A program made the translations under genes and the position numbers. Of a stretch of DNA of 9,519 nucleotides, positions 1 through 7,351 are shown one piece after another; positions within the stretch are counted from its first letter, which is position 1; each line of letters opens with the position of its first letter. The notes beneath the pieces are model-generated. The model was not told where the DNA came from and did not search any database. It saw only the letters and a program-made list of their open reading frames with translations. Where the stretch lies: NCBI GenBank assembly GCA_009843565.1, contig VYDF01000073.1, positions 1 through 9,519 on the forward strand, read 5' to 3'. The DNA comes from Acidimicrobiia bacterium (lineage in GTDB: Bacteria; Actinomycetota; Acidimicrobiia; Acidimicrobiales; Bin134).

Positions 1-126
1 CCCCAGAGCCCCCCATGTCCCTTCCGGCAACCCGGTGAGCACGGCCTCGGGCGGCGCCACCAGGCCGGCGGACAAGGGGCCGAACTGGGCGCAGCAGGCC
101 GACGCCTCGTCGTAGCGCACCGACAC
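1..126 (-). CDS. 5' end of a G+C-rich hypothetical gene running off the left edge
   Basis: Read on the minus strand from a GTG at 126, the frame stays open for 42 codons to the window edge. It starts MSVRYDEASACCAQFGPLSA. By hand count, G+C at codon positions 1, 2 and 3 is about 71, 62 and 93 percent, the usual coding pattern of a high-G+C actinobacterium. The overlapping frames are also open, but one I translated gives an arginine-rich product typical of off-frame reading. An in-frame ATG-TGA lies directly before the GTG, so translation cannot begin further upstream in this frame. No clear ribosome site is seen, and a second GTG two codons later is an alternative start. The protein is not recognised. 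The gene is divergent from the cas operon and probably unrelated to it. Confidence 0.35.
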   Translation of the reverse strand, partial: MSVRYDEASACCAQFGPLSAGLVAPPEAVLTGLPEGTWGALG

Positions 127-323
127 TCACATCGTGTCCGGCGGCCGCTCAGATAACGCTCCCACCGGCCCCATAGAACCCCCACGGCCCATGACAGCAG
201 AATCTAACATCAGCCCTACGCAAAACCTGAGGACCACCAGACCCTCCGGCCACACCAGGGCGGTTCAGTAAGACAATGCCGGAGAACCTGCGGTTAGCCG
301 TCCTCTGTTGTCTTCCGCGATAC

Positions 324-348
324 CCACTATCCAATGGCAAAATAGTGG
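324..348. repeat. 7-bp inverted repeat, 11-nt spacing
   Basis: CCACTAT at 324-330 is the exact reverse complement of ATAGTGG at 342-348. It could be an operator half-site pair or a small hairpin. No T-tract follows, so it is not a typical terminator. A match this short can arise by chance. Confidence 0.25.
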
Positions 349-371
349 CTGGCCATCGTCGGTTAGTCGTA

Positions 372-393
372 AGGAGATGTGCCGCATCCTCCT
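372..393. repeat. Small hairpin with one bulge
   Basis: AGGAGATG at 372-379 pairs with CATCCTCCT at 385-393 around a 5-nt loop, with one bulged base. The left arm looks like a Shine-Dalgarno sequence, but no credible gene follows it. Function unknown. Confidence 0.2.
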
Positions 394-648
394 AAGGGTG
401 CTGATCCCATCGGCTGACAACAAGGTGTACAACGAGATGGGCTTCGTCCGCCACGATCTGCGCCCACTTTGCTATAGAGCTGAGGGTCAGGACTGTTGGG
501 GGCTGCGCGGATAGGCGACGCGGATCTCGGTGGATTCTGTTCTGACCGTGTTGGACCCCAGCAAAGTCGCAGGTCAAGGCAGCGATGCCGAAGTCACGGG
601 AATCGGAGTCAGCCGGACATGGTGTTTCTTACCCGTCTGGCAATTCTG

Positions 649-675
649 ATGCTCTAGAAGCATTATCGCTAGGAT
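649..675 (+). promoter_or_regulatory. Candidate cas operon promoter with overlapping palindrome
   Basis: TAGGAT at 670-675 fits the actinobacterial -10 pattern TANNNT and lies 67 bp before the csb1 start. The perfect palindrome ATGCT-CTAGA-AGCAT occupies 649-663, covering the -35 and spacer positions. No good TTGACA is present at the expected distance, so the promoter would be weak, activator-dependent or controlled by a repressor on the palindrome. An alternative -10, TATTCT, lies at 708-713 but also lacks a -35. This is inferred from sequence pattern only. Confidence 0.25.
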
Positions 676-731
676 CCACTACCCAACCAACTGTCACACC
701 CACTCAATATTCTGATGGACCATTCCCAATT

Positions 732-738
732 GAGGAGG
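732..738 (+). promoter_or_regulatory. Ribosome binding site of csb1
   Basis: GAGGAGG lies 4 nt before the GTG at 743 and is a near-perfect match to the anti-Shine-Dalgarno sequence. It fixes the start of the first cas gene. Confidence 0.7.
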
Positions 739-742
739 ACAA

Positions 743-1960
743 GTGTCTGAACTGACGTACGAGAGGCTGCGGGATGCGGTGGCGGGAGGCGCTGTTGCGC
801 TGAGGTCCCGAACAGAGTTGCAGCCGGCAGACGGGCCGGGTGGGAAGGTGTTTCCGCCGACCTACGCGGTCAACGCGGAGCACAAGTACGCCGTCGAGAC
901 CCGCCAGGTGGGTGATCGTGAGGTGCAGACAGTGCTTCTGGACTCGGTTGCCTCACAGGCCAACCGGGCAGAACTGGCATTGTTGGAAGGCTGGGAGACA
1001 GGTGAACTGAGATTCCCTGTCCCCTATGTCGATTTCTCGACAGAGAACGGCGAGTTCGATGACGTCGGCCGGCTGACAGTATTGGAGGCACCTCACCGGC
1101 TGGCCGACGCCATCTTCCGCGACAGCTTGCTTGGTGGCACGCTGTTCCGGTTGTCAGAGGTGGGTCGGGCGGTCACCGATGCGCAGCCTCGCAACGCCGC
1201 TGCCCTGTTTAAGTATTCGCCTACGGCTCTGCTGTTTGGCCAGTGGGACTCCACTGGGCCGAAGGGTGGCCTTGGGTCGAAGTTCCAGCGGGCCTATGTG
1301 TCTGAAATCGTTGGCCATGAAGTGCAAATCGGTCGAAAGGTCGGTAGTCGCCTAGACCCGCTTCAGATTGAGAAGGATTCGGCAGTGGTGTTTGAACACC
1401 AGGACTCTGATCAGCGTTGGACGCTGGATGAGTCCGAGGCGGCAGTGGAGAAGGGGAAGCCGAAAGTCGCAGGTGCCGACGGGCGTCCTTCCGAGATCAA
1501 TCACGGGAATATTGCTCCCGATATCGACGCGACAGCGGGTGGAGTGACGATCTCGATAGCAGTGCAGACCACTGTTGTTTCTTTGGCTGCGCTGCGCCGT
1601 TTGCGCTTTGCCGGCCACAGCCGAGAAGCAGAGACCGCGGCTCGGACTGCTGTTGCCGCCCTCGGTGTCGCGGCCATCGTCCTTCAGCATGAGATGGATC
1701 ACGACCTGCGCTCTCGATGTTTGCTGATTCCCCAACATCCACCGCGGATCGAGTTAGTAGGTCGGGACGGTTCCGCCCCTGAAAGCGTTGACATTGACCG
1801 CGAAAGCGCTTCACAGATCTTGGGTCAAGCGGCTCAAGCTTCATCTGATCTGGGCCTGGCTTGGGAGACCGCTGAGATCAGACTCCAGCCGGCTCCCAAG
1901 CTGCTTGAGCTATTGCGGCGTAGTCGTGAGGTATCTGCACGCGAGACTCCGGAAGAATGA
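743..1960 (+). CDS. cas7: Type I-G Cas7 (Csb1, GSU0053 family) backbone subunit
   Basis: This 405-residue RAMP protein is the Cas7 of type I-G systems. Several copies line the crRNA spacer and form the backbone of the effector complex in the cytoplasm. It is recognised from family segments in order: DSVASQANRAE at residues 67-77, DAIFRDSLLGGTLFRLSEVG at 122-141, STGPKGGLGSKFQR at 170-183 and GSRLDPL at 201-207. A hydrophobic stretch around 265-290 precedes the C-terminal half. Length is normal for the family. The GTG start at 743 follows a strong GAGGAGG site. It is the first gene of the cas operon, and its stop lies 3 bp before csb2. I see no frameshift or missing part. The last 25 residues are charged and probably disordered. 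Identification is secure from the family motifs and the gene order. Confidence 0.93.
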   Translation: MSELTYERLRDAVAGGAVALRSRTELQPADGPGGKVFPPTYAVNAEHKYAVETRQVGDREVQTVLLDSVASQANRAELALLEGWETGELRFPVPYVDFSTENGEFDDVGRLTVLEAPHRLADAIFRDSLLGGTLFRLSEVGRAVTDAQPRNAAALFKYSPTALLFGQWDSTGPKGGLGSKFQRAYVSEIVGHEVQIGRKVGSRLDPLQIEKDSAVVFEHQDSDQRWTLDESEAAVEKGKPKVAGADGRPSEINHGNIAPDIDATAGGVTISIAVQTTVVSLAALRRLRFAGHSREAETAARTAVAALGVAAIVLQHEMDHDLRSRCLLIPQHPPRIELVGRDGSAPESVDIDRESASQILGQAAQASSDLGLAWETAEIRLQPAPKLLELLRRSREVSARETPEE

Positions 1961-1963
1961 TCC

Positions 1964-3640
1964 GTGCTCGCCATTGAGGTGAATTTCCTCACTGGACGGT
2001 TCGTGGCTAGCGCGTATAACGACCGAGAGGCCAGCGAGTGGCCACCACATCCGGCCAGGCTGTTCTCAGCCCTTGTAGCTAGTTGGGCCGAAGCAGGTGG
2101 GAATGACGTCGAGCGGGAGCTTCTGGAATGGCTAGAAGCTCAGCCAGCCCCGTCTCTTGCCGCCTCTGGGGCTGATCCCCGCAGAGTCGTTAGCCACTAT
2201 GTGCCAGTCAACGACACCAGGATCGTCAGTGGAGCTTGGTACGAGCGCCGCAGCCACAATCTCGACAACCTGGAAGATCAATTCGAAACTGAACTCGAAT
2301 ACTCCGGCGGTGAACTGACCAAGAAGGCAGAGCGGACACGCGACAAGATTCAGAAGGGGCTAGATGTCGAAAGTCAAGTATCCAATGCAGGGACGACATC
2401 GTCTAGGTCGGCTCTTGAACTGCTACCCGATGGCCGAGGTAAACAGGAACGTCATTTTCCTTCAGTCACGCCGAGTGAGCCACGCGTCACCTTTGTGTGG
2501 GCAGATTCCGAGCCTTCAGATTCAATCAGAGGATCGTTGGACCAGCTTTTGGAGCGAGTTACTCGCTTGGGCCACTCGTCATCGCTGGTGTCCTGTCGCG
2601 TAGTCAGTGATCCACCGCTCCCTAACTGGACTCCTGGCTCAGGCAGCCATGTTCTTCGGTGTACTGGTCCTGGGCAATTGGCTGCGCTCCAGGAGAGATT
2701 CCAGCAACACCAGGCAATCAAGCCGAGGTCCCTTCCGTTCTCGCCGGTTTGCTACGGCGATGTGCCGAGCGAGCAGGGCTCTCCAACCCCTTTGCGCCCC
2801 GATACAGCTGGAGACTGGATCGTCTTCGAGCTTCTTCTGAAATCGCAGTCGCGTAGGTTCCCATCAACTCGTGCAGTAGATGTTGCCTCCACCATGCGGG
2901 CAGCGATCATGTCCCATGCCGAGGACCCCATTCCTGAGGGCCTCAGCGGCCACCAGCCAGCCGGCACCCCGACACTTGAGCCGCATGTAGCGTTCTTGCC
3001 CCTTCCTTACGTCGGCTCTCAATATGCCGATGGACGAATCATGGGCCTTGCAGTATCGATGCCTGCATCCCTGGATGATGAGTCGCGACAGGCAACTCTG
3101 CGGGCGATCGGCCACTGGGAACTCGAAGTCGGTCCGGAGCCTCTGATCCTCACATTTGGCAGCAGTGGAACACTCCAACTCAAACGGCGAACCGGTCCGA
3201 TTGACCTCGTCTCGATCAGGCCGGAGATATGGCAGAAGCCATCCCATCGATGGGGGTCGGCCACCCCGATTGCACTGCCTACTCATCCCGGTCCCCTCGG
3301 CAAGGGGAGCGCCGCAGCTAGGGCAAAAGCCTGGGACCGGGCCGAACAGGCGGTGGTTGCTTCCTGCCGCCACGTTGGATTGCCGGATCCAGCCCAAGTA
3401 GACCTGTCGCTTGATCCCTTCATCCGAGGGGCTAGGCCGGCCGCAGACTTTCCGCCGTTCCGCCAGCGGGGCCGCGATGGCAGACCGGTAGCCCGCCGAC
3501 TTGTCCACGCTTCCTTGGTATTTGATCAAACCGTGGAAGGGCCGCTGGCATTGGGTGCTGGCCGGTTCCTGGGTTTCGGACTGATGCGGCCGATTGGTGG
3601 TTCAGCCCCGACGACTAGTGGCGATGACGCCAATGACTGA
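1964..3640 (+). CDS. csb2: Type I-G Cas5-Cas6 fusion (Csb2, GSU0054 family)
   Basis: This 558-residue protein combines a Cas5-like part, which caps the crRNA 5' handle, with a Cas6-like endoribonuclease that cuts the precursor crRNA within each repeat. The N-terminus (residues 1-41) reads as a RAMP strand, helix and EWPPHPARLFSALVASW, a hallmark of the family. A second hallmark, ALELLPDGRGKQERHFPSVT, starts at residue 150. The C-terminus has H515 in VHASLVF, a plausible Cas6 catalytic histidine, followed by the glycine-rich loop GAGRFLGFGLMRP at about 531-543. The GTG start has GGAAGAA six nt upstream, and the mature N-terminus matches the family. The gene overlaps cas3 by 8 bp, suggesting coupled translation. 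The final 14 residues are a low-complexity tail encoded where cas3 begins. The role of H515 is inferred from position, not tested. Confidence 0.92.
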   Translation: MLAIEVNFLTGRFVASAYNDREASEWPPHPARLFSALVASWAEAGGNDVERELLEWLEAQPAPSLAASGADPRRVVSHYVPVNDTRIVSGAWYERRSHNLDNLEDQFETELEYSGGELTKKAERTRDKIQKGLDVESQVSNAGTTSSRSALELLPDGRGKQERHFPSVTPSEPRVTFVWADSEPSDSIRGSLDQLLERVTRLGHSSSLVSCRVVSDPPLPNWTPGSGSHVLRCTGPGQLAALQERFQQHQAIKPRSLPFSPVCYGDVPSEQGSPTPLRPDTAGDWIVFELLLKSQSRRFPSTRAVDVASTMRAAIMSHAEDPIPEGLSGHQPAGTPTLEPHVAFLPLPYVGSQYADGRIMGLAVSMPASLDDESRQATLRAIGHWELEVGPEPLILTFGSSGTLQLKRRTGPIDLVSIRPEIWQKPSHRWGSATPIALPTHPGPLGKGSAAARAKAWDRAEQAVVASCRHVGLPDPAQVDLSLDPFIRGARPAADFPPFRQRGRDGRPVARRLVHASLVFDQTVEGPLALGAGRFLGFGLMRPIGGSAPTTSGDDAND

Positions 3641-6389
3641 GTTACTAGCTGACGACTTCCCCTCTTACTTCCGGGAGGTTCATGGTCACGACCCGTTCCC
3701 ATGGCAACGTCGCCTAACTGCTCAAGTGCTTCAAGACGGCCGGTGGCCTGATGTGATCGACCTGCCCACTGGAACCGGCAAAACCGCAGTCCTCGATACC
3801 GCGGTGTTCACTCTTGCAATCCAACCGGAGGTGTTCCCTCGCCGAGTCGTGTTTGTTATTGATCGCCGGATCGTTGTGGACCAGGTGGTCGAACGCGCTC
3901 AGCTCATCCAGAAAAGGATCCAAGAAGGATCGGCTCCGGTATTACGGGACATGAATGATCGCTTGAGGGAGATCGGCGGAGAATCACTGCTTGGGGTGGT
4001 CGCACTACGAGGGGGTATCCCAATCGACGGAGAATGGGCCCGTCGGCCCGACGAACCCTGGGTGATGGTGTCCACGGTGGACCAATTCGGATCCCGGCTG
4101 TTGTTCCGTGGCTATGGGGTCAGCCCACGGATGCGCCCAATCCATGCAGGTTTGGCTGGCAACGACTGCTTGGTGATCCTTGATGAGGTTCACCTAAGCC
4201 GAGCCTTCGCTCAGACACTGCACGAGGTAGGTGCTCTGAGCAGCAACGGACATCTCCCACGAAGATTTCAAGTGATCGAGATGTCAGCCACACCAACGAA
4301 CTCCGGCGGGCTTCAAGAACCCTTCCGGTTGACCGACGAAGACCTAGCTGGTTCTGAAGAGCTCCGCCGTCGTGCCAAGGCTTCAAAATCGGCGACGCTG
4401 CGAGAAGCCGGAACGAAGCAGCCGCACATCGCCATTCCCACCGAGGTGAAGAAGATCCTGGGGTCCGACCTTGATGAGACAATTCGAAGTGTGGGGGTAA
4501 TCGTCAATCGGGTTCGGACTGCACGCGAAACCCATCGAACCCTCCTAGAAGCGGGCTACTCAGCGCACCTGATCACTGGCCGGATGCGCACGCTCGACAA
4601 AGCAAGATCATTAGAAGCGATTGCAGCACTGGTCGACCCCGACAACAGGCCAGACGCCGAAGGGGTGACTTTGGTGGTGGCTACTCAAGCGATCGAGGTT
4701 GGAGCGGACTTCAGCTTTGACGCGTTGATTACCGAAGTTGCTCCCATCGACAGTTTGCGGCAGCGGTTCGGTCGACTCGACCGGAGGGGCAAGCTTGCCG
4801 AGCAGACTGGTGATTCAGCCAGAGCTTGGATTGTCGGGGCCAAGTCTGCCCTCAGTCCCAATCGGCCTGATCCCGTATACGGTCATACGGCCCGAGCCAC
4901 CTGGGAAGAGTTGCAGAGATTGGAGGGCTTTGAGGCCATTGACTTCAGCCCATGCTCCGAGACACCTCATCAGTTTCCCGATGAGTGCTTTGCCCCCGCG
5001 GCTCAAGCGCCCCTCCTCCTTTCCACCTACATGGATGCCTGGGTCCAAACCCATCCCGAACCAGTCGTGCAACCGGCGGTGGACTGGTTCCTGCACGGCA
5101 TCGAACGAGAGCCGCAGGTTGCGGATGTGGCCATCGCTTGGCGCCATGACCGATCTCTTCAAACGCTGAGTGAAGTTCCGCTCCGCCAGGCCGAGTGCCT
5201 CCAAGTTCCAATCAATGCGGTCAAGGCCTGGCTTGGTGGTGCTGAAGTGGAAGTGCCTGTGGCTGATGTCAACGGCAGCTCAATCGAAGAGGCTCATGGC
5301 CTGGATGACTCGGCTAGTCCGCAATGGTGCCGGTGGCAAGGACACGACGAAGGCCCCGTGTCGATCTCGACTCGCGACATCCGACCTGGAGACGTTCTCA
5401 TCGTGGCCCCGGCGCTCGGTGGCCTGTCAGGCGGTACCTGGGATCCGGGCTCAACAGATCCGGTAGATGATTTAGGAGATGAGGCACAACACGCATATGG
5501 GCAGCGCTTCACGCTTCGACTCGACGAGCGGCTGCTGTCTGATGAATGGCCCACCCCACCCCATCCAAGGGACGAAGATACTGCTGTAGAGCCGCTGTCT
5601 GGTCTCATTGATGATTGGCTGGTTGAGGTCGAGTCCCTGCCTGACCTGGCCGATTGGCAGCGGGAGGCGATCAGGGAGTTGAAGGTAGGACATGAGACTA
5701 GGAATCTGGACGATCGGTATTACGTCCTAACCTCCGGCAGGATCGATTCATCAGCTTTGGATGGGTCTGACCAGACGTCGTCGTTCACGGGCACTGGCGT
5801 TACGTTGCGCGAGCACTTGAGCGGCGTTGGGGACCGGGCGGCTGACTACGCCCGTCGGCTTGGTATGAGCGATGCGATTCAGTCTGATCTCCAACTGGCC
5901 GCCCAACTCCATGACCTGGGAAAGGTTGATTCTCGATTTCAAGAGCAGATGGTTGGAAACGATGAAGTACATCAGGCCATGCAAGACGAACCTCTAGCCA
6001 AGTCGCTGCCGGGGGCACGGCCGTCTCCCGGCAAATGGCCGCCAGTTCGACACGAGATCATGAGTGTGGCCATGGCCCAGTCCAACCCCGAGGTCCTGGC
6101 AGACGCTCATGACCCTGATCTCGTCCTCCACCTCGTCGGCACTCATCACGGATTTGCCCGACCCCTGCCGCCGATCAGGAAGGACGACTGTCCTGAAGTG
6201 CTTCGCTTCAACCATGAAGGCAGTCCGGTGGAGGCGAACACCGATCTTGTGGACAGCTCATTGGCTTTGGAAATGGCCGACCGCTTTTGGCTGCTGGTGG
6301 AGCGCTACGGGTACCACGGTCTGGCGTGGCTGGAAGCCATCCTCCGACTAGCCGATCACCAACAGAGCGCGGAGGAGGCCAAGCGATGA
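3633..6389 (+). CDS. cas3: Type I-G Cas3 helicase-nuclease with C-terminal HD domain
   Basis: Cas3 is recruited to the R-loop, unwinds target DNA 3' to 5' using ATP and degrades the displaced strand. With the start at 3633 it has 918 residues. Helicase motifs: Walker A DLPTGTGKT with K50, DEVH at 184-187, SATP from S218, and QRFGRLDRR at 377-385. The HD nuclease is at the C-terminus: H760-D761 in LHDLGK, H807 in RHE, H838-H839 in THHG and D908 in LADH. This helicase-then-HD order is reversed from most Cas3 proteins and typical of I-G. ATG 3633 overlaps the csb2 stop (ATGACTGA); ATG 3624 is an equally possible start adding three residues, and a TTG at 3594 is unlikely. The stop overlaps cas8 by 4 bp. 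All catalytic motifs are intact. Confidence 0.93.
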   Translation: MTELLADDFPSYFREVHGHDPFPWQRRLTAQVLQDGRWPDVIDLPTGTGKTAVLDTAVFTLAIQPEVFPRRVVFVIDRRIVVDQVVERAQLIQKRIQEGSAPVLRDMNDRLREIGGESLLGVVALRGGIPIDGEWARRPDEPWVMVSTVDQFGSRLLFRGYGVSPRMRPIHAGLAGNDCLVILDEVHLSRAFAQTLHEVGALSSNGHLPRRFQVIEMSATPTNSGGLQEPFRLTDEDLAGSEELRRRAKASKSATLREAGTKQPHIAIPTEVKKILGSDLDETIRSVGVIVNRVRTARETHRTLLEAGYSAHLITGRMRTLDKARSLEAIAALVDPDNRPDAEGVTLVVATQAIEVGADFSFDALITEVAPIDSLRQRFGRLDRRGKLAEQTGDSARAWIVGAKSALSPNRPDPVYGHTARATWEELQRLEGFEAIDFSPCSETPHQFPDECFAPAAQAPLLLSTYMDAWVQTHPEPVVQPAVDWFLHGIEREPQVADVAIAWRHDRSLQTLSEVPLRQAECLQVPINAVKAWLGGAEVEVPVADVNGSSIEEAHGLDDSASPQWCRWQGHDEGPVSISTRDIRPGDVLIVAPALGGLSGGTWDPGSTDPVDDLGDEAQHAYGQRFTLRLDERLLSDEWPTPPHPRDEDTAVEPLSGLIDDWLVEVESLPDLADWQREAIRELKVGHETRNLDDRYYVLTSGRIDSSALDGSDQTSSFTGTGVTLREHLSGVGDRAADYARRLGMSDAIQSDLQLAAQLHDLGKVDSRFQEQMVGNDEVHQAMQDEPLAKSLPGARPSPGKWPPVRHEIMSVAMAQSNPEVLADAHDPDLVLHLVGTHHGFARPLPPIRKDDCPEVLRFNHEGSPVEANTDLVDSSLALEMADRFWLLVERYGYHGLAWLEAILRLADHQQSAEEAKR
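6371..6378 (+). promoter_or_regulatory. Ribosome binding site of cas8, inside the cas3 3' end
   Basis: GGAGGAGG lies 7 nt before ATG 6386. It decides the cas8 start over an upstream in-frame start at 6287, which would overlap cas3 by about 100 bp and lengthen the protein by 33 off-family residues. Confidence 0.7.
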
Positions 6390-7273
6390 CTGGTACGCAC
6401 CTCACTGGTCTCGAAGGTACGAATCCACTGGGTTTCTTTGCCGCGCTAGGTGTTCAGGTTGCCTTCGAGGGAACCTCAGAAGTCCCCAAGCTCTGGTGGA
6501 GCGAGGACGTCGTTCCCCACGCCGTGGTGGATGAGGCCTTCTCAATTGAGGACATCGCCACTCAAGCGATGGAAGTGTTCCCTGCTTGGTTGAAGAGTCC
6601 TGCCATCAGCACTGATCTCGAACCGTCAGGTGATGTGAAGTTCAAGGAATCAGACATCGCGGTCTATCTCGCCAGATCGCGGAGTAGCGCCCTAGGTGTT
6701 CGGCTAGCAGCCTCTTTGGTCGCAGAAGGGAGCCTTGACAACAGTGGAGTTGCGAAACCAACTGACCTCTATTTCACAGCGGGCCAGCAGAAATTTCTGA
6801 AGATGGTGGCAGATGTCCTCAATGGAGTAACGGCTGAAGACCTGGCAATTGGGCTGACCGGGCCCTGGCCCTACCGCAGCGAGTTGAGCTCGTTGATGTG
6901 GGATGTCGCAGACGACAGCAACTACGCCCTGTCTGCCAGCGACCCATCGAAGGGTAAGAAGCTGACCAACCCAGGTCCAGAGGCCCTAGCAATTTTGGGC
7001 ATCAGCAAGTACCCGGTGTTCGGCTGTTCTGGCCGGACAATGACTCAAGGAGCATCTGGTGGCTGGAAGCGCGGGTCGTTCACATGGCCCATATGGTCCA
7101 AGCCAGGATCACATCGGGTTGTCCCCTCACTGCTGGCTCATGCTGCCAGTGATCGAGTGGACCTATTCCCAGCCTGGGGCATCACCCGGATCATGCAGTC
7201 TGCAATTCGACGCAGCAGCCAGGGCGGCTACGGCACGTTCGGTCCCCCAGAGGTGATCTGGTCTCGTGAGTGA
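6386..7273 (+). CDS. cas8: Short type I-G Cas8 (Csx17/GSU0052-like) large subunit
   Basis: This 295-residue protein fills the Cas8 position of the I-G operon. In this subtype Cas8 is needed for interference, probably in PAM recognition and Cas3 recruitment. The N-terminus, LTGLEGTNPLGFFAALGVQ at residues 6-24, resembles the opening of Csx17 proteins. Other notable stretches are LYFTAGQQKFLKM in the middle, LTGPWPYRSELSSLMWD, and PEALAILGISKYPVFG in the C-terminal third. There is no clear catalytic motif, signal peptide or membrane segment. Full-length Csx17 proteins are roughly twice this size, so this is a compact form, but the reading frame ends cleanly in GPPEVIWSRE and looks complete. ATG 6386 overlaps the cas3 stop (ATGA) after a strong ribosome site. 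Its last codons form the first copy of a 41-bp direct repeat. Assignment rests on motif resemblance and gene position. Confidence 0.75.
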   Translation: MTGTHLTGLEGTNPLGFFAALGVQVAFEGTSEVPKLWWSEDVVPHAVVDEAFSIEDIATQAMEVFPAWLKSPAISTDLEPSGDVKFKESDIAVYLARSRSSALGVRLAASLVAEGSLDNSGVAKPTDLYFTAGQQKFLKMVADVLNGVTAEDLAIGLTGPWPYRSELSSLMWDVADDSNYALSASDPSKGKKLTNPGPEALAILGISKYPVFGCSGRTMTQGASGGWKRGSFTWPIWSKPGSHRVVPSLLAHAASDRVDLFPAWGITRIMQSAIRRSSQGGYGTFGPPEVIWSRE

Positions 7274-7279
7274 TGTGCC
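7239..7279 (+). repeat. 41-bp direct repeat, copy 1 (end of cas8)
   Basis: Positions 7239-7279 are identical to 7311-7351, an offset of 72 bp with 31 different bases between. This copy holds the last codons of cas8 (GPPEVIWSRE and stop), an AGAGGTGA ribosome site and a GTG at 7266 that overlaps the cas8 stop as GTGAGTGA. A short inverted repeat, CCAGA-GGTGA-TCTGG, lies inside each copy. This copy probably shows the ancestral gene junction. Confidence 0.95.
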
Positions 7280-7328
7280 CCCGATCCATCATTCCGCCTC
7301 GCCTCTCAGCTCGGTCCCCCAGAGGTGA
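7266..7328 (+). other. 20-codon mini-ORF in the cas8/cas4-cas1 gap
   Basis: GTG 7266 in repeat copy 1 opens a frame that starts with the same residues as Cas4-Cas1 (MSDVP), then diverges and stops at TGA 7326-7328. The stop lies inside the AGAGGTGA ribosome site of the real cas4-cas1 gene, 9 nt before its GTG. The mini-ORF has its own identical ribosome site. It may be translated as a leader peptide that couples or dampens cas4-cas1 translation, or it may be only a by-product of the duplication. Confidence 0.25.
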
Positions 7329-7351
7329 TCTGGTCTCGTGAGTGATGTGCC
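7311..7351 (+). repeat. 41-bp direct repeat, copy 2 (start of cas4-cas1)
   Basis: This is identical to 7239-7279. It supplies the ribosome site (AGAGGTGA at 7321-7328) and the GTG start at 7338 of the intact cas4-cas1 gene. It also still encodes the cas8 tail GPPEVIWSRE and stop in the same frame, because the offset of 72 bp is a multiple of three. Confidence 0.95.

Larger units (their letters stand above)
127..742. other. Intergenic region upstream of the cas operon, no convincing gene
   Basis: This 616-bp stretch has short open frames on both strands, but none has a good ribosome site, a coding-like composition or a recognisable product. What can be seen is two short inverted repeats (324-348 and 372-393), a palindrome at 649-663, a TAGGAT hexamer at 670-675 and the csb1 ribosome site at 732-738. 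The stretch should contain the cas operon promoter, and possibly the promoter of the divergent left-edge gene. I see no CRISPR repeat like the one at 9452, no tRNA and no insertion-sequence ends. Confidence 0.6.

Noticed and set aside
308..514. 68-residue open frame on the + strand upstream of cas7
   Set aside because: It starts at TTG with no ribosome site, has no recognisable product and no coding-like codon pattern.
562..573. 12-bp match AAAGTCGCAGGT shared with cas7 near 1463
   Set aside because: It is short, has no symmetry or conserved flanks, and is compatible with chance.
392..577. 61-residue open frame on the minus strand
   Set aside because: It resembles no family I know, lacks a ribosome site and overlaps the other weak frame. 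Probably chance.
2864..3529. 221-residue minus-strand open frame inside csb2
   Set aside because: It lies wholly inside a well-supported gene in antisense and is rich in off-frame residues. It is a shadow frame of a G+C-rich gene.
6287..6385. Upstream extension of cas8
   Set aside because: It would overlap cas3 by about 100 bp. The GGAGGAGG site and the family-like N-terminus both point to ATG 6386.
7239..7351. Repeat-spacer-repeat look of the 41/31/41-bp unit, as a mini CRISPR
   Set aside because: The repeat consists of cas8 coding sequence, a ribosome site and the cas4-cas1 start, and does not match the repeat at 9452. It is a gene-end duplication.
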